Origin: a virus
Direction: 5' to 3' (one strand)
DNA length: 52,335 bases
Virus record (IMG/VR): IMGVR_UViG_3300036851_000202
Span: 1 to 52,335 of that record
This document shows positions 14,235 through 22,852 of this stretch, piece after piece; the stretch's first letter is position 1, and every line of letters begins with the position of its first letter. The translations under genes and the position numbers were made by a program. The notes beneath the pieces are model-generated. The model searched no databases, was not told where the DNA came from, and was given only the letters and a program-made list of their open reading frames with translations.

Positions 14235-15278
14235 ATGAGGCGCGGCGTCTCGCTCTTGGAAGTGCTGATTTCGATCCTCATTGTGAGCATCGGCCTGCTT
14301 GCGGCGCTGACGGTCTTCCCGGTCGCCAGTGCGATCGCCAAGAAGGGCGAGGTCGCCGACAACGTAGCAGTCATGGGCCGCAGTGCGATCCACGATTTCG
14401 ATACGCGAGGGATGAGGCAGCCGGCCCGGTGGATGGCCTGGAATCAGGCAGCCGGGGCTTACCAGAACTACGCGCCGACGTTCAACGAATCATTCTGCAT
14501 CGACCCTCGCGGAATGGCCGCCAACAGTGCCACGCCGCTGGCGATTGAAGCCTTCCCATATTCGGCGACGGCGGTTCAGCCGCGCATGCGACGACTCACG
14601 CTGGCGAGCGGTGCAGGCGGCCCGATGAGCTTGCCGCTGGCCAATTCAATCTTCCAACTGGACGATGATTTGACCGTGGTTCGCCCGGCCGATTCATCGC
14701 TGCCTGCCTTCGGCACGGTGACGGACGGCGTTCGCACGAGCAACGGGCATTTCTCTTGGATGGCAACCGTGGTTCCGCAACTGGAATTGCACAACGGCCC
14801 CGCCACTCCCATTCCGACTCTCCAGCAAGATTACATTCTCTCGGTCGTCATCTTCCACGATAGGCCAGGCGACATGCTGGCCGGCGACCCAATACACGAG
14901 CGGGTGGTCACTTGCGACTTCGCGGACGCTGGCGGGACTGGCTTCGCTGGCGGTGAAGTCTATCTGACGTGGGCGGCTCCGCAGACTCCCGCCAATGACA
15001 CGTTCGCCGAAGATGTGCAGCTTCACCTTCGCGCGGGCGAGTGGGTCATGCTCGCGCGCGGGGTACAGCATGCATCCGGCCCGGTCTTTCCGACGTTCCG
15101 CTGGTACAAGGTAGCAGATTGCGACCGCGAGCCGGAGTATCACGCGGCCGAGAGCCACTACGCCCTTGCGGCCTCGCTGGCCGGTCCTGATTGGGACACA
15201 TCGCCGGGCGAGACGATTGCCGTCCTTATGGAAGGCGTTGTTGGGGTGTACGAGAAGACGATCAGGCTCGACCGCTAA
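14235..15278 (+). CDS. type IV prepilin/pseudopilin-like protein
   Basis: 347 residues with a class III signal: MRRG then VSLLEVLISILIVSIGLL, i.e. prepilin peptidase cleavage after G4, glutamate at mature position 5 and a hydrophobic assembly helix. The rest is a large extracellular beta-rich domain. Closest in style to GspI/PilV-type minor pseudopilins of planctomycetes. Host peptidase and secretion machinery would be needed. On a phage it is most likely a cargo gene altering the lysogen's surface, pili or uptake. Its end overlaps the convergent gene by 17 bases. Confidence 0.8.
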   Translation: MRRGVSLLEVLISILIVSIGLLAALTVFPVASAIAKKGEVADNVAVMGRSAIHDFDTRGMRQPARWMAWNQAAGAYQNYAPTFNESFCIDPRGMAANSATPLAIEAFPYSATAVQPRMRRLTLASGAGGPMSLPLANSIFQLDDDLTVVRPADSSLPAFGTVTDGVRTSNGHFSWMATVVPQLELHNGPATPIPTLQQDYILSVVIFHDRPGDMLAGDPIHERVVTCDFADAGGTGFAGGEVYLTWAAPQTPANDTFAEDVQLHLRAGEWVMLARGVQHASGPVFPTFRWYKVADCDREPEYHAAESHYALAASLAGPDWDTSPGETIAVLMEGVVGVYEKTIRLDR

Positions 15279-15588
15279 TCAACCACTTTACAAGGCGACC
15301 AACGGCGTTTAAGGAGTCGGCCCGCTGTTTACATCCGCAGCGCGGCGCAAGGCCAAGCTTCCGCTTGAGCCAAGCCACTCGTCCGCAAGTGACGCCGGCT
15401 ACCGCAAGTGCAATGGTCGCCCATGCTCCAAATTCCCACCAGAATGGCCACGCGCGGCACTCCGCAAAAACCCTGGAGTCATCATGCGGAGTTGGTTTCG
15501 TTGTCCGTCCGCAGCGCACACATCGGACGCAGCGCCAGCCACCAGGCGCGGAGGTCTTGCACTCGCATTCTTTCCAAGAGCAATTCAT
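15262..15588 (-). CDS. zinc-ribbon membrane protein, 108 aa
   Basis: Start at the ATG at 15588, overlapping the upstream stop in ATGA. N-terminal cysteines (CSWKECEC, CVRCVRCG) suggest a zinc ribbon, then one hydrophobic helix (WATIALAVAGVTCGRVAWL), then a motif RCGCKQRADSLNAVG typical of small phage/planctomycete tail-region proteins. Last gene of the leftward tail operon. Function unknown. Confidence 0.6.
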   Translation of the reverse strand: MNCSWKECECKTSAPGGWRCVRCVRCGRTTKPTPHDDSRVFAECRAWPFWWEFGAWATIALAVAGVTCGRVAWLKRKLGLAPRCGCKQRADSLNAVGRLVKWLISGRA

Positions 15589-16214
15589 AGGGCAGACAGT
15601 GTTGCCGACACTCCCGATACGTCGCACGGAAACAAGGCGGTAGCTTCATCGCAGTTCGCGCCGCAATTCTGCCCGGTCGTCGTTTTTGTCATCGACAAAG
15701 AAGAAAAGTCCTCGCAGTTAACAGGATCGGTCCCGTGGTCGTACTCAAATACGAGAGCGCCGTTGTCCACGCCACATCGCGTGGAGCAATAGAAAATCTT
15801 CACGAATGACTTGTAGTTAGAACCTGACAGTTCATGAGACATCGCAATGAGATAGGTGCTGCCTAAACAAAAAATAGTAACGGGGTTAAGGGTGCCGGTC
15901 TTGCCCCATGTGCAAGCCGCGCCAGGATTGGGGCAATTTGTCGTCGTTGGGTTTGTCAGGACGTGAGTTGCGTTAAATGCGTCGGCGCAATGATACGCCG
16001 AATCGCCAGGAAACCCCGTCCCGTTGGCAAAGCCGGCGAGAACGACCTGCATATCTCCCTCGAAACTATCGGCGCATGTCGTGCATCCACCAGCGCAGCA
16101 GCACCACCAAAACAGCGGCGCGAGCGCGAACCACAGCGAAGCATCCGCCAGCCCAGCCACGGCGATGAGGCTGAATAGGAACCACAGTCGGATGATGCTG
16201 GCTTTGCGTTCCAT
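15585..16214 (-). CDS. cysteine-rich secreted protein, 209 aa
   Basis: A hydrophobic N-terminus (IRLWFLFSLIAVAGLADASL and a second stretch) suggests export or anchoring. About 15 cysteines follow, some clustered (CCCAGGCTTC), so the mature form is probably disulphide-bonded. Its position at the end of the tail operon suggests a virion-surface or host-surface protein. No family recognised. Confidence 0.55.
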   Translation of the reverse strand: MERKASIIRLWFLFSLIAVAGLADASLWFALAPLFWWCCCAGGCTTCADSFEGDMQVVLAGFANGTGFPGDSAYHCADAFNATHVLTNPTTTNCPNPGAACTWGKTGTLNPVTIFCLGSTYLIAMSHELSGSNYKSFVKIFYCSTRCGVDNGALVFEYDHGTDPVNCEDFSSLSMTKTTTGQNCGANCDEATALFPCDVSGVSATLSAL

Positions 16215-16949
16215 TTAGGCTACCGGGCATTCGATCCAAGTGAGGTATGGCTTTCGGTGCAGCCTCGCAACTCCTACCCACTTCCCGCTGCCTGCGCTAA
16301 TCCCGCGGTTGTAAACACTGGTGATATTGAACGTCGTGTCTGTCTCGCTGCCGGGCGTTCCGCTCCATACGCTGACGGTCCCGGTCGCACCCTTAGCATG
16401 GCTGGCGTCTGTTTTGCCAAGCCACTCCTGCGGGCTCTTCTCAATATTCACCCACAGCAACTGCTCCCCCGTCCCCGGCGGCGTGAACAGCAGCCGCACG
16501 TCGCCCCAGAAGCGGTCCCCTACTAGCACATCCGCACCGCTGCTGACGTAGGCCCAGAGGTCGGTGGTCGCGCCCACGTTGATGAGGGCCGGGCAGCGGC
16601 CGGAGATTTGGGCGAGGCCGATAGCGTTAGCGTCGTTCGCGATGCCTTCCAAGAGTACAGCGAAGGCTCGCGTTTCGTCAGGGACTTCGGCAGTGAACCA
16701 CGGTGCTTGTCGGTCCAGTGTCGTCAGGGCGTGCGTATCGAACTCCACGATCTCGCCCGCGCGTAGCAGCGTCCCGGTTCCGTTCTTCACCTTGACAAGA
16801 TCTGTCCCGAGGTGGCCGACGTTGCCGCCGCCCCCCTTTCCAAGCCGCCGCTGCAGCCGATATTCATCCGCCGACTCCAGGACGGAATTGGCGATATCGG
16901 CCACACCGAACGGGCCGGGGAATGGGCTGCCAGGTCCGACGCGTGCCAT
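16215..16949 (-). CDS. tail-associated structural protein, 244 aa
   Basis: Begins MARVGPGSPFPGPFGVADI, with a repeated strand pattern and little helix. It lies three genes after the tape measure, spaced by a few bases, where siphoviruses keep tail-tip and receptor-binding genes. No enzyme motif seen. Role inferred from position and composition. Confidence 0.55.
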   Translation of the reverse strand: MARVGPGSPFPGPFGVADIANSVLESADEYRLQRRLGKGGGGNVGHLGTDLVKVKNGTGTLLRAGEIVEFDTHALTTLDRQAPWFTAEVPDETRAFAVLLEGIANDANAIGLAQISGRCPALINVGATTDLWAYVSSGADVLVGDRFWGDVRLLFTPPGTGEQLLWVNIEKSPQEWLGKTDASHAKGATGTVSVWSGTPGSETDTTFNITSVYNRGISAGSGKWVGVARLHRKPYLTWIECPVA

Positions 16950-16952
16950 GCT

Positions 16953-17579
16953 TTAGCCTTTCACGTCGAGCAACAGTTCCGTCTTACCGATCTGGCCGAG
17001 CACTGCCGTTACGCTGGCGGCGTCCGTGATTGCTACCGTCATGCGGATATCGAGCGTTGAGCCGGGGGCAAGGCTGGTCGGCGTGATTACGAAATCCTTG
17101 TTGGCGTCGGTCAGGCTATTGATCGACTGTGCCGCGGTGGCGCAAATGTCGGAACCGATCCCGGCCTCGTCGTCGGACAGGTAAACCTCGAAATCCACGG
17201 TTGCCGTGCCGTCCGATACGGTCGTGAACATGCCGGCGTGAACGCGGATCGTGACGGATTGACCAGCCACGTATTCAGTCGGCAGGGTATAGGTCGTGCG
17301 GGCGCGTTGCGTAACGGTCGTGGTCTTTGCGTCCGACGTGCGGATGACCGGCGAAGCGCTGCCGAACGTCCCGCCGATCAACGCAAGGTCATCTGTCGCG
17401 GCCGTGCCGGGGAGATCGGTATGCAGAGCATCCCACACGCGCCACGTATGCAGCTCGATTGGATAGCGGGCGTTTTCCTCTTGCACGAGCTGCGCCCGCG
17501 TGAGCGCCTGCGGGGTACCGGTTGCCAGGATGCTGCCCTGCACCAACAAATCGCCGATGACCTGATTTGCAATCGCCAT
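16953..17579 (-). CDS. tail tip/receptor-binding-like structural protein, 208 aa
   Basis: Thr/Ala/Val-rich beta protein (TTVTQRARTTYTLPTEYVAG, VDFEVYLSDDEAG) of the kind found in tail-tip or fibre parts. The N-terminus (NQVIGDLLVQGSILATGTPQ) resembles an attachment segment. Function inferred from location. Confidence 0.5.
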   Translation of the reverse strand: MAIANQVIGDLLVQGSILATGTPQALTRAQLVQEENARYPIELHTWRVWDALHTDLPGTAATDDLALIGGTFGSASPVIRTSDAKTTTVTQRARTTYTLPTEYVAGQSVTIRVHAGMFTTVSDGTATVDFEVYLSDDEAGIGSDICATAAQSINSLTDANKDFVITPTSLAPGSTLDIRMTVAITDAASVTAVLGQIGKTELLLDVKG

Positions 17580-17582
17580 GAT

Positions 17583-18380
17583 TTATCCTCCAAAGCCGAG
17601 GGCCGATGCGAGATCGACGCGCTCGTACACGCGCTCGATGTAAATGAACTCCGGCTGCTTGACCGCCTTGCCGCCGTCAACCGCGTCCTTCCACTTGATC
17701 CAGGCAACGTCCCAGCCGTCCTTCTCAATTCCGGTGATGGCCCCGATGACTTGATCCTGCAGGTTTTCCGAGCACGCGAATTGATAGCCGACCTCGGCTT
17801 CCGCTTCCGAGCCGTCCGAGCCGGTAGATCCCAGATAGAGCACTTCGCCGGGGTCGCAGGTCAGCATTGTTTCGCTGTTGACCTTGCCTGTCAGGCGGGC
17901 CAGGGTCTTCGCCATCGCGATCGTGACGACGCCTTGCGGGTGCTTGTACGTGACGTTCAGCTTCAGCGCCGGAATCACGATGTCCGCGCCTTCCACGTCG
18001 TCGCCATTCACGCCGATGAGCTGCTTGTAATCGGGCGGCGCGGTGCCGTAGCTGTTGACCGTTTCCTTCGATGCCTTGATGTGGAAGCTCCCGCCGGTTG
18101 TATCAAACGAGAAGGTCCATTGGCCGGTCGGCGGCTTGTTTCCCTTGCGCGCGTAGGGGATGGTCACAAGCCACTGATTGAAGCCGTTCGGATCGACGCG
18201 AATATCTTGCCGGTAGAGTGAGCCGTAGATGGTCGGATAAATCGAGCCGGTAACAGACATCGCGTAGGCGTGGACGAAACTCTCGTCCTGAGTGCCGCTG
18301 GCGCGAAAGCGGAGCGTGATCGTCGGCGGTTCGCCCGTCGAGTCGCGGCTATTCGGTAATTCGGCCCACTGGAAACTCAT
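17583..18380 (-). CDS. tail protein after tape measure (distal tail-like), 265 aa
   Basis: Starts MSFQWAELPNSRDSTGEPPT; beta-rich throughout. Its ATG overlaps the tape measure stop. In siphoviruses the gene after the tape measure usually encodes the distal tail or tail-tip hub protein. No domain identified by motif. Confidence 0.55.
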   Translation of the reverse strand: MSFQWAELPNSRDSTGEPPTITLRFRASGTQDESFVHAYAMSVTGSIYPTIYGSLYRQDIRVDPNGFNQWLVTIPYARKGNKPPTGQWTFSFDTTGGSFHIKASKETVNSYGTAPPDYKQLIGVNGDDVEGADIVIPALKLNVTYKHPQGVVTIAMAKTLARLTGKVNSETMLTCDPGEVLYLGSTGSDGSEAEAEVGYQFACSENLQDQVIGAITGIEKDGWDVAWIKWKDAVDGGKAVKQPEFIYIERVYERVDLASALGFGG

Positions 18381-19978
18381 GTGAATTTGCGGTTGAGTTT
18401 TTCCTTCAGCGTGACGTGATCCTGGTGCAGCACGTCCAGCTTTTCGACGGTCTTTTCGGTCGCCTTTGCAATCCGCTGGGCAGGTCCGCCGCCACCCTGC
18501 CCGGCCGCCAGCAGAGCCGCACCGGAGAAGGTCACGGTCGAAAACTTGGCCTCGGCCAGCGATTCAGCACTCACGTCAGGGCGCCGGCCAGGCCCCGCAC
18601 CAGCGGCGGACGCGGCGAAGGCACGCATGGCGGCCAGCTCCGCCCGTAGTTGATCCAGTTCGGCACGGGCTTCGTCTGCCCCGCCGATCGCCGACTTCAG
18701 GAATGAGTCGAGTGATCCTTCGGCCTTGCGCTGCTGGGCGCTTGCCGCCGCGCCGACTGCCGCAGTTGCCGAGCCGATGACTGCACTGCCAGCCGCCCCT
18801 AGACTAGGTAGCCCGCCCGCGCCGAGCGCCCCGGCTGCACCGCCCAGCGCCCCGGCGATGGCCCCTCCGCCCGGCAGCGATCCTAGAGCAGCCCCCAGGC
18901 CGCCCATCGCTGTACTGATTCCAGCAGCAACGCCGCGCCACATGCTTTCGATTTGCCGCATGGCGTCCGCGAAGGCATCGACCATGCCCGATACGAAAGC
19001 ATCCCAGAGGGCGGCAGCGCCTTTGATTACGACGTCGAACGCGCCAGCCAGGTCGCCTTGCAGGATCTTGCTGGAAAACACCAGCACGGCATCCCCGAGT
19101 GCTCCGAATTGGGCCATGATGCCGTCAACCGCCTCCAGAAACGCCAGCCGCATGCTGCCGGCGGCGATTTCCACGGCAAGCTGAAACTGCCCGGCAATCA
19201 GGGCGTCGGCAATCCCACCCAGGGCTTCGCCGATCGTCCCGAGCACCGGGACCATCTGCACCAGGGCATCAAGCGTGTTCTGGATTCCGCCGCCTTGCAG
19301 CCAGCGGTTGAATGCCCCGCCAATGTTCCTGACGATCTCCAGCACGGGCAGGATGGCCGGGGCGAGGGCGGAACCGATCTCGAATGCGGTAGCCCCGATG
19401 ACGCTCTGCACGGCGTCCCAAGCGTCCCCAAGGCGGTCGGCCATTTCCACAGCCTCATCGGACGGCGCGAGCCCCAAGTCGCGGGCCTCTTTGCGGAGGG
19501 CTGCAAGGTTCTCGATCATGGGCAGCAGCTTGGTTCCCGACTTGCCCCAATTCTCAATGGCCGCCTGAGTGCGTTTGGCCGGGTCTTGAATGGCCGCGAT
19601 CTTGGCTGCCACTTCATCGAAGGTTCCTTTGATCCCCTTCTTTTGCATCATGCGGATGGCTGTTTCCACGTCCTCGATGCTGGCCCCCGATTGCTCCGCG
19701 GCAAACTTCAGCTCCCCGAGCGAGCTGGCCGCCACGCCCGTACGCGCGGACATATCAGCGAGAGCGCTGCCGGCGCTCATAAAGTGCTTAACGGCATTGA
19801 GAAGGTGTTGGCCGATCCGCACGCCCATATCGGCAACCAGCTTCCCGATGCTGACGATGCCGCTGCCGAACGTCTTCAGGATGTTACTGGCCGCCGCGAG
19901 GCCGCTGGCCCATGCGCCCTTCTTGACGAAGAGCTCCACGAATGCCCGGCCCGCCTGGATATCCCCTCTGCCTGCCAT
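18377..19978 (-). CDS. tail tape measure protein
   Basis: 533 residues. Helical and Gly/Ala-rich, with hydrophobic segments in the middle (about 205-300 and 345-400) and a coiled C-terminus (KATEKTVEKLDVLHQDHVTL). This profile, with tail chaperones immediately upstream, marks the protein that sets tail length; at about 1.5 Angstrom per residue a tail near 80 nm is expected. No lysozyme or peptidase domain seen in it. Confidence 0.85.
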   Translation of the reverse strand: MAGRGDIQAGRAFVELFVKKGAWASGLAAASNILKTFGSGIVSIGKLVADMGVRIGQHLLNAVKHFMSAGSALADMSARTGVAASSLGELKFAAEQSGASIEDVETAIRMMQKKGIKGTFDEVAAKIAAIQDPAKRTQAAIENWGKSGTKLLPMIENLAALRKEARDLGLAPSDEAVEMADRLGDAWDAVQSVIGATAFEIGSALAPAILPVLEIVRNIGGAFNRWLQGGGIQNTLDALVQMVPVLGTIGEALGGIADALIAGQFQLAVEIAAGSMRLAFLEAVDGIMAQFGALGDAVLVFSSKILQGDLAGAFDVVIKGAAALWDAFVSGMVDAFADAMRQIESMWRGVAAGISTAMGGLGAALGSLPGGGAIAGALGGAAGALGAGGLPSLGAAGSAVIGSATAAVGAAASAQQRKAEGSLDSFLKSAIGGADEARAELDQLRAELAAMRAFAASAAGAGPGRRPDVSAESLAEAKFSTVTFSGAALLAAGQGGGGPAQRIAKATEKTVEKLDVLHQDHVTLKEKLNRKFT

Positions 19979-19982
19979 CTGA

Positions 19983-20453
19983 TTACTCCTTGGGGATAAT
20001 CAGCTTGCCGCCGTTGGCGACGATGGCTGCAACCGCCTCATCGACTCCAGGCACATAGGGCATCGGCATGGCTGCGAGGTTGGTCATTTGTCCGCGCTTC
20101 ACATATTCCGCGAGGTTGAGTTTCGTTTCGTCGCTGAACAAGGCCCACACCAACTGCGCCTGGTGAACCGCCATCAGCCGATCATGCCGCTGCCGGCCAA
20201 CCGCCATGCTGAACAGTTCCCGGCAGGTCAATCCTTCGGACCTGGTTCCAACGATTCCGGCGAGTTCGTAGCACCATTCAACGATGTCAAAGCCGCCTGA
20301 ATCTTCCGATCCATTTCCTTCTCCGCCGCCGTCAGCAGCTTCTGCTCCAGCGCCGGGTCGTTCAGTTTCGCCATCGCCAGGGCCGTCGCCTTGGCCGTCA
20401 CGGCTGCTTGCTTGTCGGCGAGGGAACGCAGCAGCGATCGTTTCCGCTCGGGG
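19983..20453 (-). CDS. tail assembly chaperone, T-frame (expressed by -1 frameshift from G)
   Basis: Overlaps the end of the G gene in the -1 frame. The domain starting FDIVEWCYELAGIVGTRSEG and LTCRELFSMAVGR has the T-type chaperone look (x-x-CxxLAG...LTxREL...MAxGR) seen downstream of G in siphoviruses. In this frame there is no ATG or TTG before that domain and only a GTG near 20469 without a ribosome site, so synthesis as a G-T fusion is the simplest reading. The 5' boundary is placed at the slippery run. Confidence 0.65.
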   Translation of the reverse strand, partial: PRAETIAAAFPRRQASSRDGQGDGPGDGETERPGAGAEAADGGGEGNGSEDSGGFDIVEWCYELAGIVGTRSEGLTCRELFSMAVGRQRHDRLMAVHQAQLVWALFSDETKLNLAEYVKRGQMTNLAAMPMPYVPGVDEAVAAIVANGGKLIIPKE

Positions 20454-20734
20454 AAAAAATCGAGCCACGCATCGGTGAGGGCTTTCGTCGCGTGGCCCAG
20501 CGGGTCGCCGAAAATCGCCTCGGCAAATTGCCGGTCTGTCGTGCCGTTCGCCTGACCGCGGCAGAGAACCCACAGCACGTCGAGCAACAGGACTGGATCG
20601 GCGTCGAGCTTATTGAAAAACTCGCCGTCCATCGCCCCCATGTTGATCTCGCAAACCGTCCGCACTTCGCGAATGGTCGGGGCGTCGATCTTGATTTGCC
20701 AATCGCGTCCGTTGGCATCCTTGAAACACGGCAT
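20228..20734 (-). CDS. tail assembly chaperone G
   Basis: 168 residues, between the decoration-like and tape measure genes. N-terminal half (FKDANGRDWQIKIDAPTIRE, LDADPVLLLDVLWVL) followed by a helical region; typical of gpG-like chaperones that coat the tape measure before tube assembly. Residues 92-94 (D-F-F) are encoded by GATTTTTTC, a slippery run for -1 frameshifting. Confidence 0.7.
   Translation of the reverse strand: MPCFKDANGRDWQIKIDAPTIREVRTVCEINMGAMDGEFFNKLDADPVLLLDVLWVLCRGQANGTTDRQFAEAIFGDPLGHATKALTDAWLDFFPERKRSLLRSLADKQAAVTAKATALAMAKLNDPALEQKLLTAAEKEMDRKIQAALTSLNGATNSPESLEPGPKD
20453..20459 (-). promoter_or_regulatory. candidate -1 frameshift site (T TTT TTC)
   Basis: On the minus strand the heptamer T-TTT-TTC is in the G reading phase, matching X-XXY-YYZ, and a slip leads into the T frame, which is open to 19983. 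It is the only canonical heptamer I found in the overlap, but it lies about 220 bases before the G stop, earlier than in most tail chaperone pairs. A weaker site nearer the end cannot be excluded. Confidence 0.45.
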
Positions 20735-20742
20735 GGAAGCTC

Positions 20743-21156
20743 CTATGGGACTGCCACGCCAGCGTTCTTGACGACGAGCGATAGTTGGCTAGCTGTGATG
20801 CCGACGCCAAGCACGCAGACGTAATGGCCTGAGGCAAGATCGGCTACAGGCGCAATCCCTCCCGCCGTTGCCGACTGGACATAAACCGTTCCCACCGTGA
20901 CGGTAAAGCCAGGATCAAGCGTTCCGCCGCCGATGGCCACCTTGACCGGCTGGCCCGAAACACCGCCATTTAGCGCGATGCCCTTGACCGTAGCGGTCGC
21001 GGCGCTGGCGTTGGCGTCGGCGAGTTTGAACGTGTTGGTGGTCGTGTCGAGATAAACCGTCTGGCCGGCTGTGACCGTGGCCCCAAGAATGCCGTCAGTG
21101 GAAATGGTGCCGGAGTCCGCCAGCACTTCCGTGGCAACTACTGTTACATCAGCCAT
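20743..21156 (-). CDS. capsid decoration/DUF2190-like structural protein
   Basis: 137 residues, Ala/Val/Thr/Gly-rich beta protein (GATVTAGQTVYLDTTTNTFK, GQPVKVAIGGGTLDPGF), closely in the style of DUF2190 head decoration proteins, although it sits between the tail tube and tail chaperone genes. A second protein of this style is at 22853-23233. It may be a tail-tube or head accessory protein. Confidence 0.55.
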   Translation of the reverse strand: MADVTVVATEVLADSGTISTDGILGATVTAGQTVYLDTTTNTFKLADANASAATATVKGIALNGGVSGQPVKVAIGGGTLDPGFTVTVGTVYVQSATAGGIAPVADLASGHYVCVLGVGITASQLSLVVKNAGVAVP

Positions 21157-21174
21157 GATGGCGTTCCTTTTGCG

Positions 21175-21600
21175 TTAGACGTTCAGTTGCGGGGCGCGGC
21201 CGGAGGAGTCGGTCGGGGTCGCCGTAAACTCAAAAGTGTTCTGGCCTTTGAGCGGCATCCCGTTTTTGACCGACAGCGTGCAGTCGCCGTCATATCCGAG
21301 CCCGCTGGAATAGCTCTTGGTGCGCAGGGCGACCGCCGCGCCAGTGCGCTGGGCCGCCAGCAACGCAACGAGCGTCGTATCGTCGGTCTTCAGGATCATC
21401 GTCCAAGTAATCGTCGCCTTCAGGGCAACAACATCTTCGGTGACGATCGGCACGCTGGACCCCGCGCCGCGGACGGTGGTTTCCGCCTTCTCCGGCTCAG
21501 TCGTGTAATCCAGGTCGGTCGCGTTGGTTACTTGGGTTGCCGCCGTGGAACCAGCAGTCCCGTAATACAGAAGACCCTGCCAGCCGCTTTTGCTCGCCAT
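21175..21600 (-). CDS. major tail tube protein
   Basis: 141 residues. WQGLLYYGTAGSTAATQVTN, DYTTEPEKAETTVRG and a conserved C-terminal beta stretch (FEFTATPTDSSGR) match siphovirus tail tube proteins, which polymerise into the tail lumen. Position just after the head-tail connectors and before the chaperones is canonical, and there is no neighbouring sheath gene. Confidence 0.8.
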   Translation of the reverse strand: MASKSGWQGLLYYGTAGSTAATQVTNATDLDYTTEPEKAETTVRGAGSSVPIVTEDVVALKATITWTMILKTDDTTLVALLAAQRTGAAVALRTKSYSSGLGYDGDCTLSVKNGMPLKGQNTFEFTATPTDSSGRAPQLNV

Positions 21601-21603
21601 GAT

Positions 21604-21996
21604 TTATTCTCCGATGCTCCCCACCCAATCTTGGGCGAAGCGCGGGACGTTTCTTTCCAGTGCCGGCCCCATGTAGGACCGCTCGGGGTAATCCTGACCG
21701 CGAAACTCCTCGCCAAATTCATGCGCTGCCCCCGCCTCGCCGACGATGGAATGCATCGGGCCGATGACCGCGCCTTCCTTGTTGGCGTCAAATCGAACCG
21801 CCCGGCGCAGATATGCCCCGCGGTGGGTGTGCGGCGGGGTACCAGGGGAGGACGGCCCCTCGGCAGTGACCAGGGAAGCCTTCGCGTCCTTGCTGATTCG
21901 CGCCGCGGCGTGGCTGAAGTTGCGAAACGCGGCCCCCTCGGCGGCCTTGGCGATCCGCTTGGTCGTGTCTTCGCTATGAAACAGGAAGCCGATCAT
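21604..21996 (-). CDS. HK97 gp10-like tail completion protein
   Basis: 130 residues from the ATG at 21996. Basic N-terminal helix and the typical C-terminal signature AAHEFGEEFRGQDYPERSY followed by MGPALE, as in HK97 gp10/Mu gpG morphogenesis proteins that finish the neck-tail joint. ATGA overlap with the upstream gene. Confidence 0.7.
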   Translation of the reverse strand: MIGFLFHSEDTTKRIAKAAEGAAFRNFSHAAARISKDAKASLVTAEGPSSPGTPPHTHRGAYLRRAVRFDANKEGAVIGPMHSIVGEAGAAHEFGEEFRGQDYPERSYMGPALERNVPRFAQDWVGSIGE

Positions 21997-22475
21997 GGGT
22001 CTGTGCTGGCGTCGAATGTCAGGCGGATGATTCCGGTGTACTGGTTGAACTCCCGCAGGTGCTTGTGCATGACCGCAGCGATAATTTCCGTGCTCTTCCA
22101 TCGCGGCGGGTTAGTGGCGGTCAGCGCGCAGGGGGTAAAGTGTTCGGTGACTTCCTCGATCAGTGCCACCAATTCATCAACCGCTTCCAGGGTCAACCGG
22201 CCGTCGTCATTGCTGGCGTCGGCTGGCTCAAACTTCTTGCGAAATACGATGTCCGTCGCTGGTTCGTAGGCGACACTGCCGCCGCTCGTTTCCAGGTCGG
22301 TGACTACCCGCGACACGGGGACTACATCGCAGATGAGAATGCCGCGTTGGGCCTCGTCATCCAGCGCTAAATCCCAGTCCGCGTAACTCCTTTCAGCGGT
22401 AAATTCCAGGGCGAAGGCATGGCCGTTCAGTTCCGCGGTCACTGCATCGGCGGTTTGGATCAGCACCGCGGTCAT
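21993..22475 (-). CDS. tail terminator-like protein, 160 aa
   Basis: Length and position between the head-closure and gp10-like genes suggest the tail terminator (lambda gpU/HK97 gp11-like). Contains a long central helix (EAVDELVALIEEVTEHFTP) between beta segments, as in that fold. Motif evidence is weak. Confidence 0.55.
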   Translation of the reverse strand: MTAVLIQTADAVTAELNGHAFALEFTAERSYADWDLALDDEAQRGILICDVVPVSRVVTDLETSGGSVAYEPATDIVFRKKFEPADASNDDGRLTLEAVDELVALIEEVTEHFTPCALTATNPPRWKSTEIIAAVMHKHLREFNQYTGIIRLTFDASTDP

Positions 22476-22849
22476 CAGGCCACTTTCTTCGTGTGAACCT
22501 TCAAGAGGAGTCCCGACGTGTCCATCCGCTCATAGCAAGGCCGTTTGCCGATGGGCAGCACTTCGTAGGTTTCCTCATTGCCGTTGATCGTCACCGTCCA
22601 CAAGTCGCGCGGCCGCGGCACAACCAGGTCGCCGCCGATGGTCAAATCCGTCGCCGTGAACGTCCAGTCGTGAGCCAGAATCGTGGTCAAGACGTTGTTG
22701 GCGTCGATGACCTCGTATTCCTGCATCACCACCGTTGCGGTCAGGGATGCCGTTTGCTGGCTTCCCTGCTTGTAGGTTCCGACGTGGCCGGCCACCGTCT
22801 TCAGCTTGGCGCCGAGCCAGGCGGCTCCGCGTTGCATCAGGGTCGGCAT
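22475..22849 (-). CDS. head closure/head-tail joining protein, 124 aa
   Basis: Beta-rich (ATVVMQEYEVIDANNVLTTI, VPRPRDLWTVTINGNEETYE) with length and gene order fitting head-closure proteins. Shares one base with the next gene. Role inferred from order. Confidence 0.55.
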   Translation of the reverse strand: MPTLMQRGAAWLGAKLKTVAGHVGTYKQGSQQTASLTATVVMQEYEVIDANNVLTTILAHDWTFTATDLTIGGDLVVPRPRDLWTVTINGNEETYEVLPIGKRPCYERMDTSGLLLKVHTKKVA

Positions 22850-22852
22850 CGG

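Noticed and set aside
21187-22269. 360-aa rightward open frame
   Set aside because: Covers tail tube and connector genes on the other strand; no start signal and no motif.
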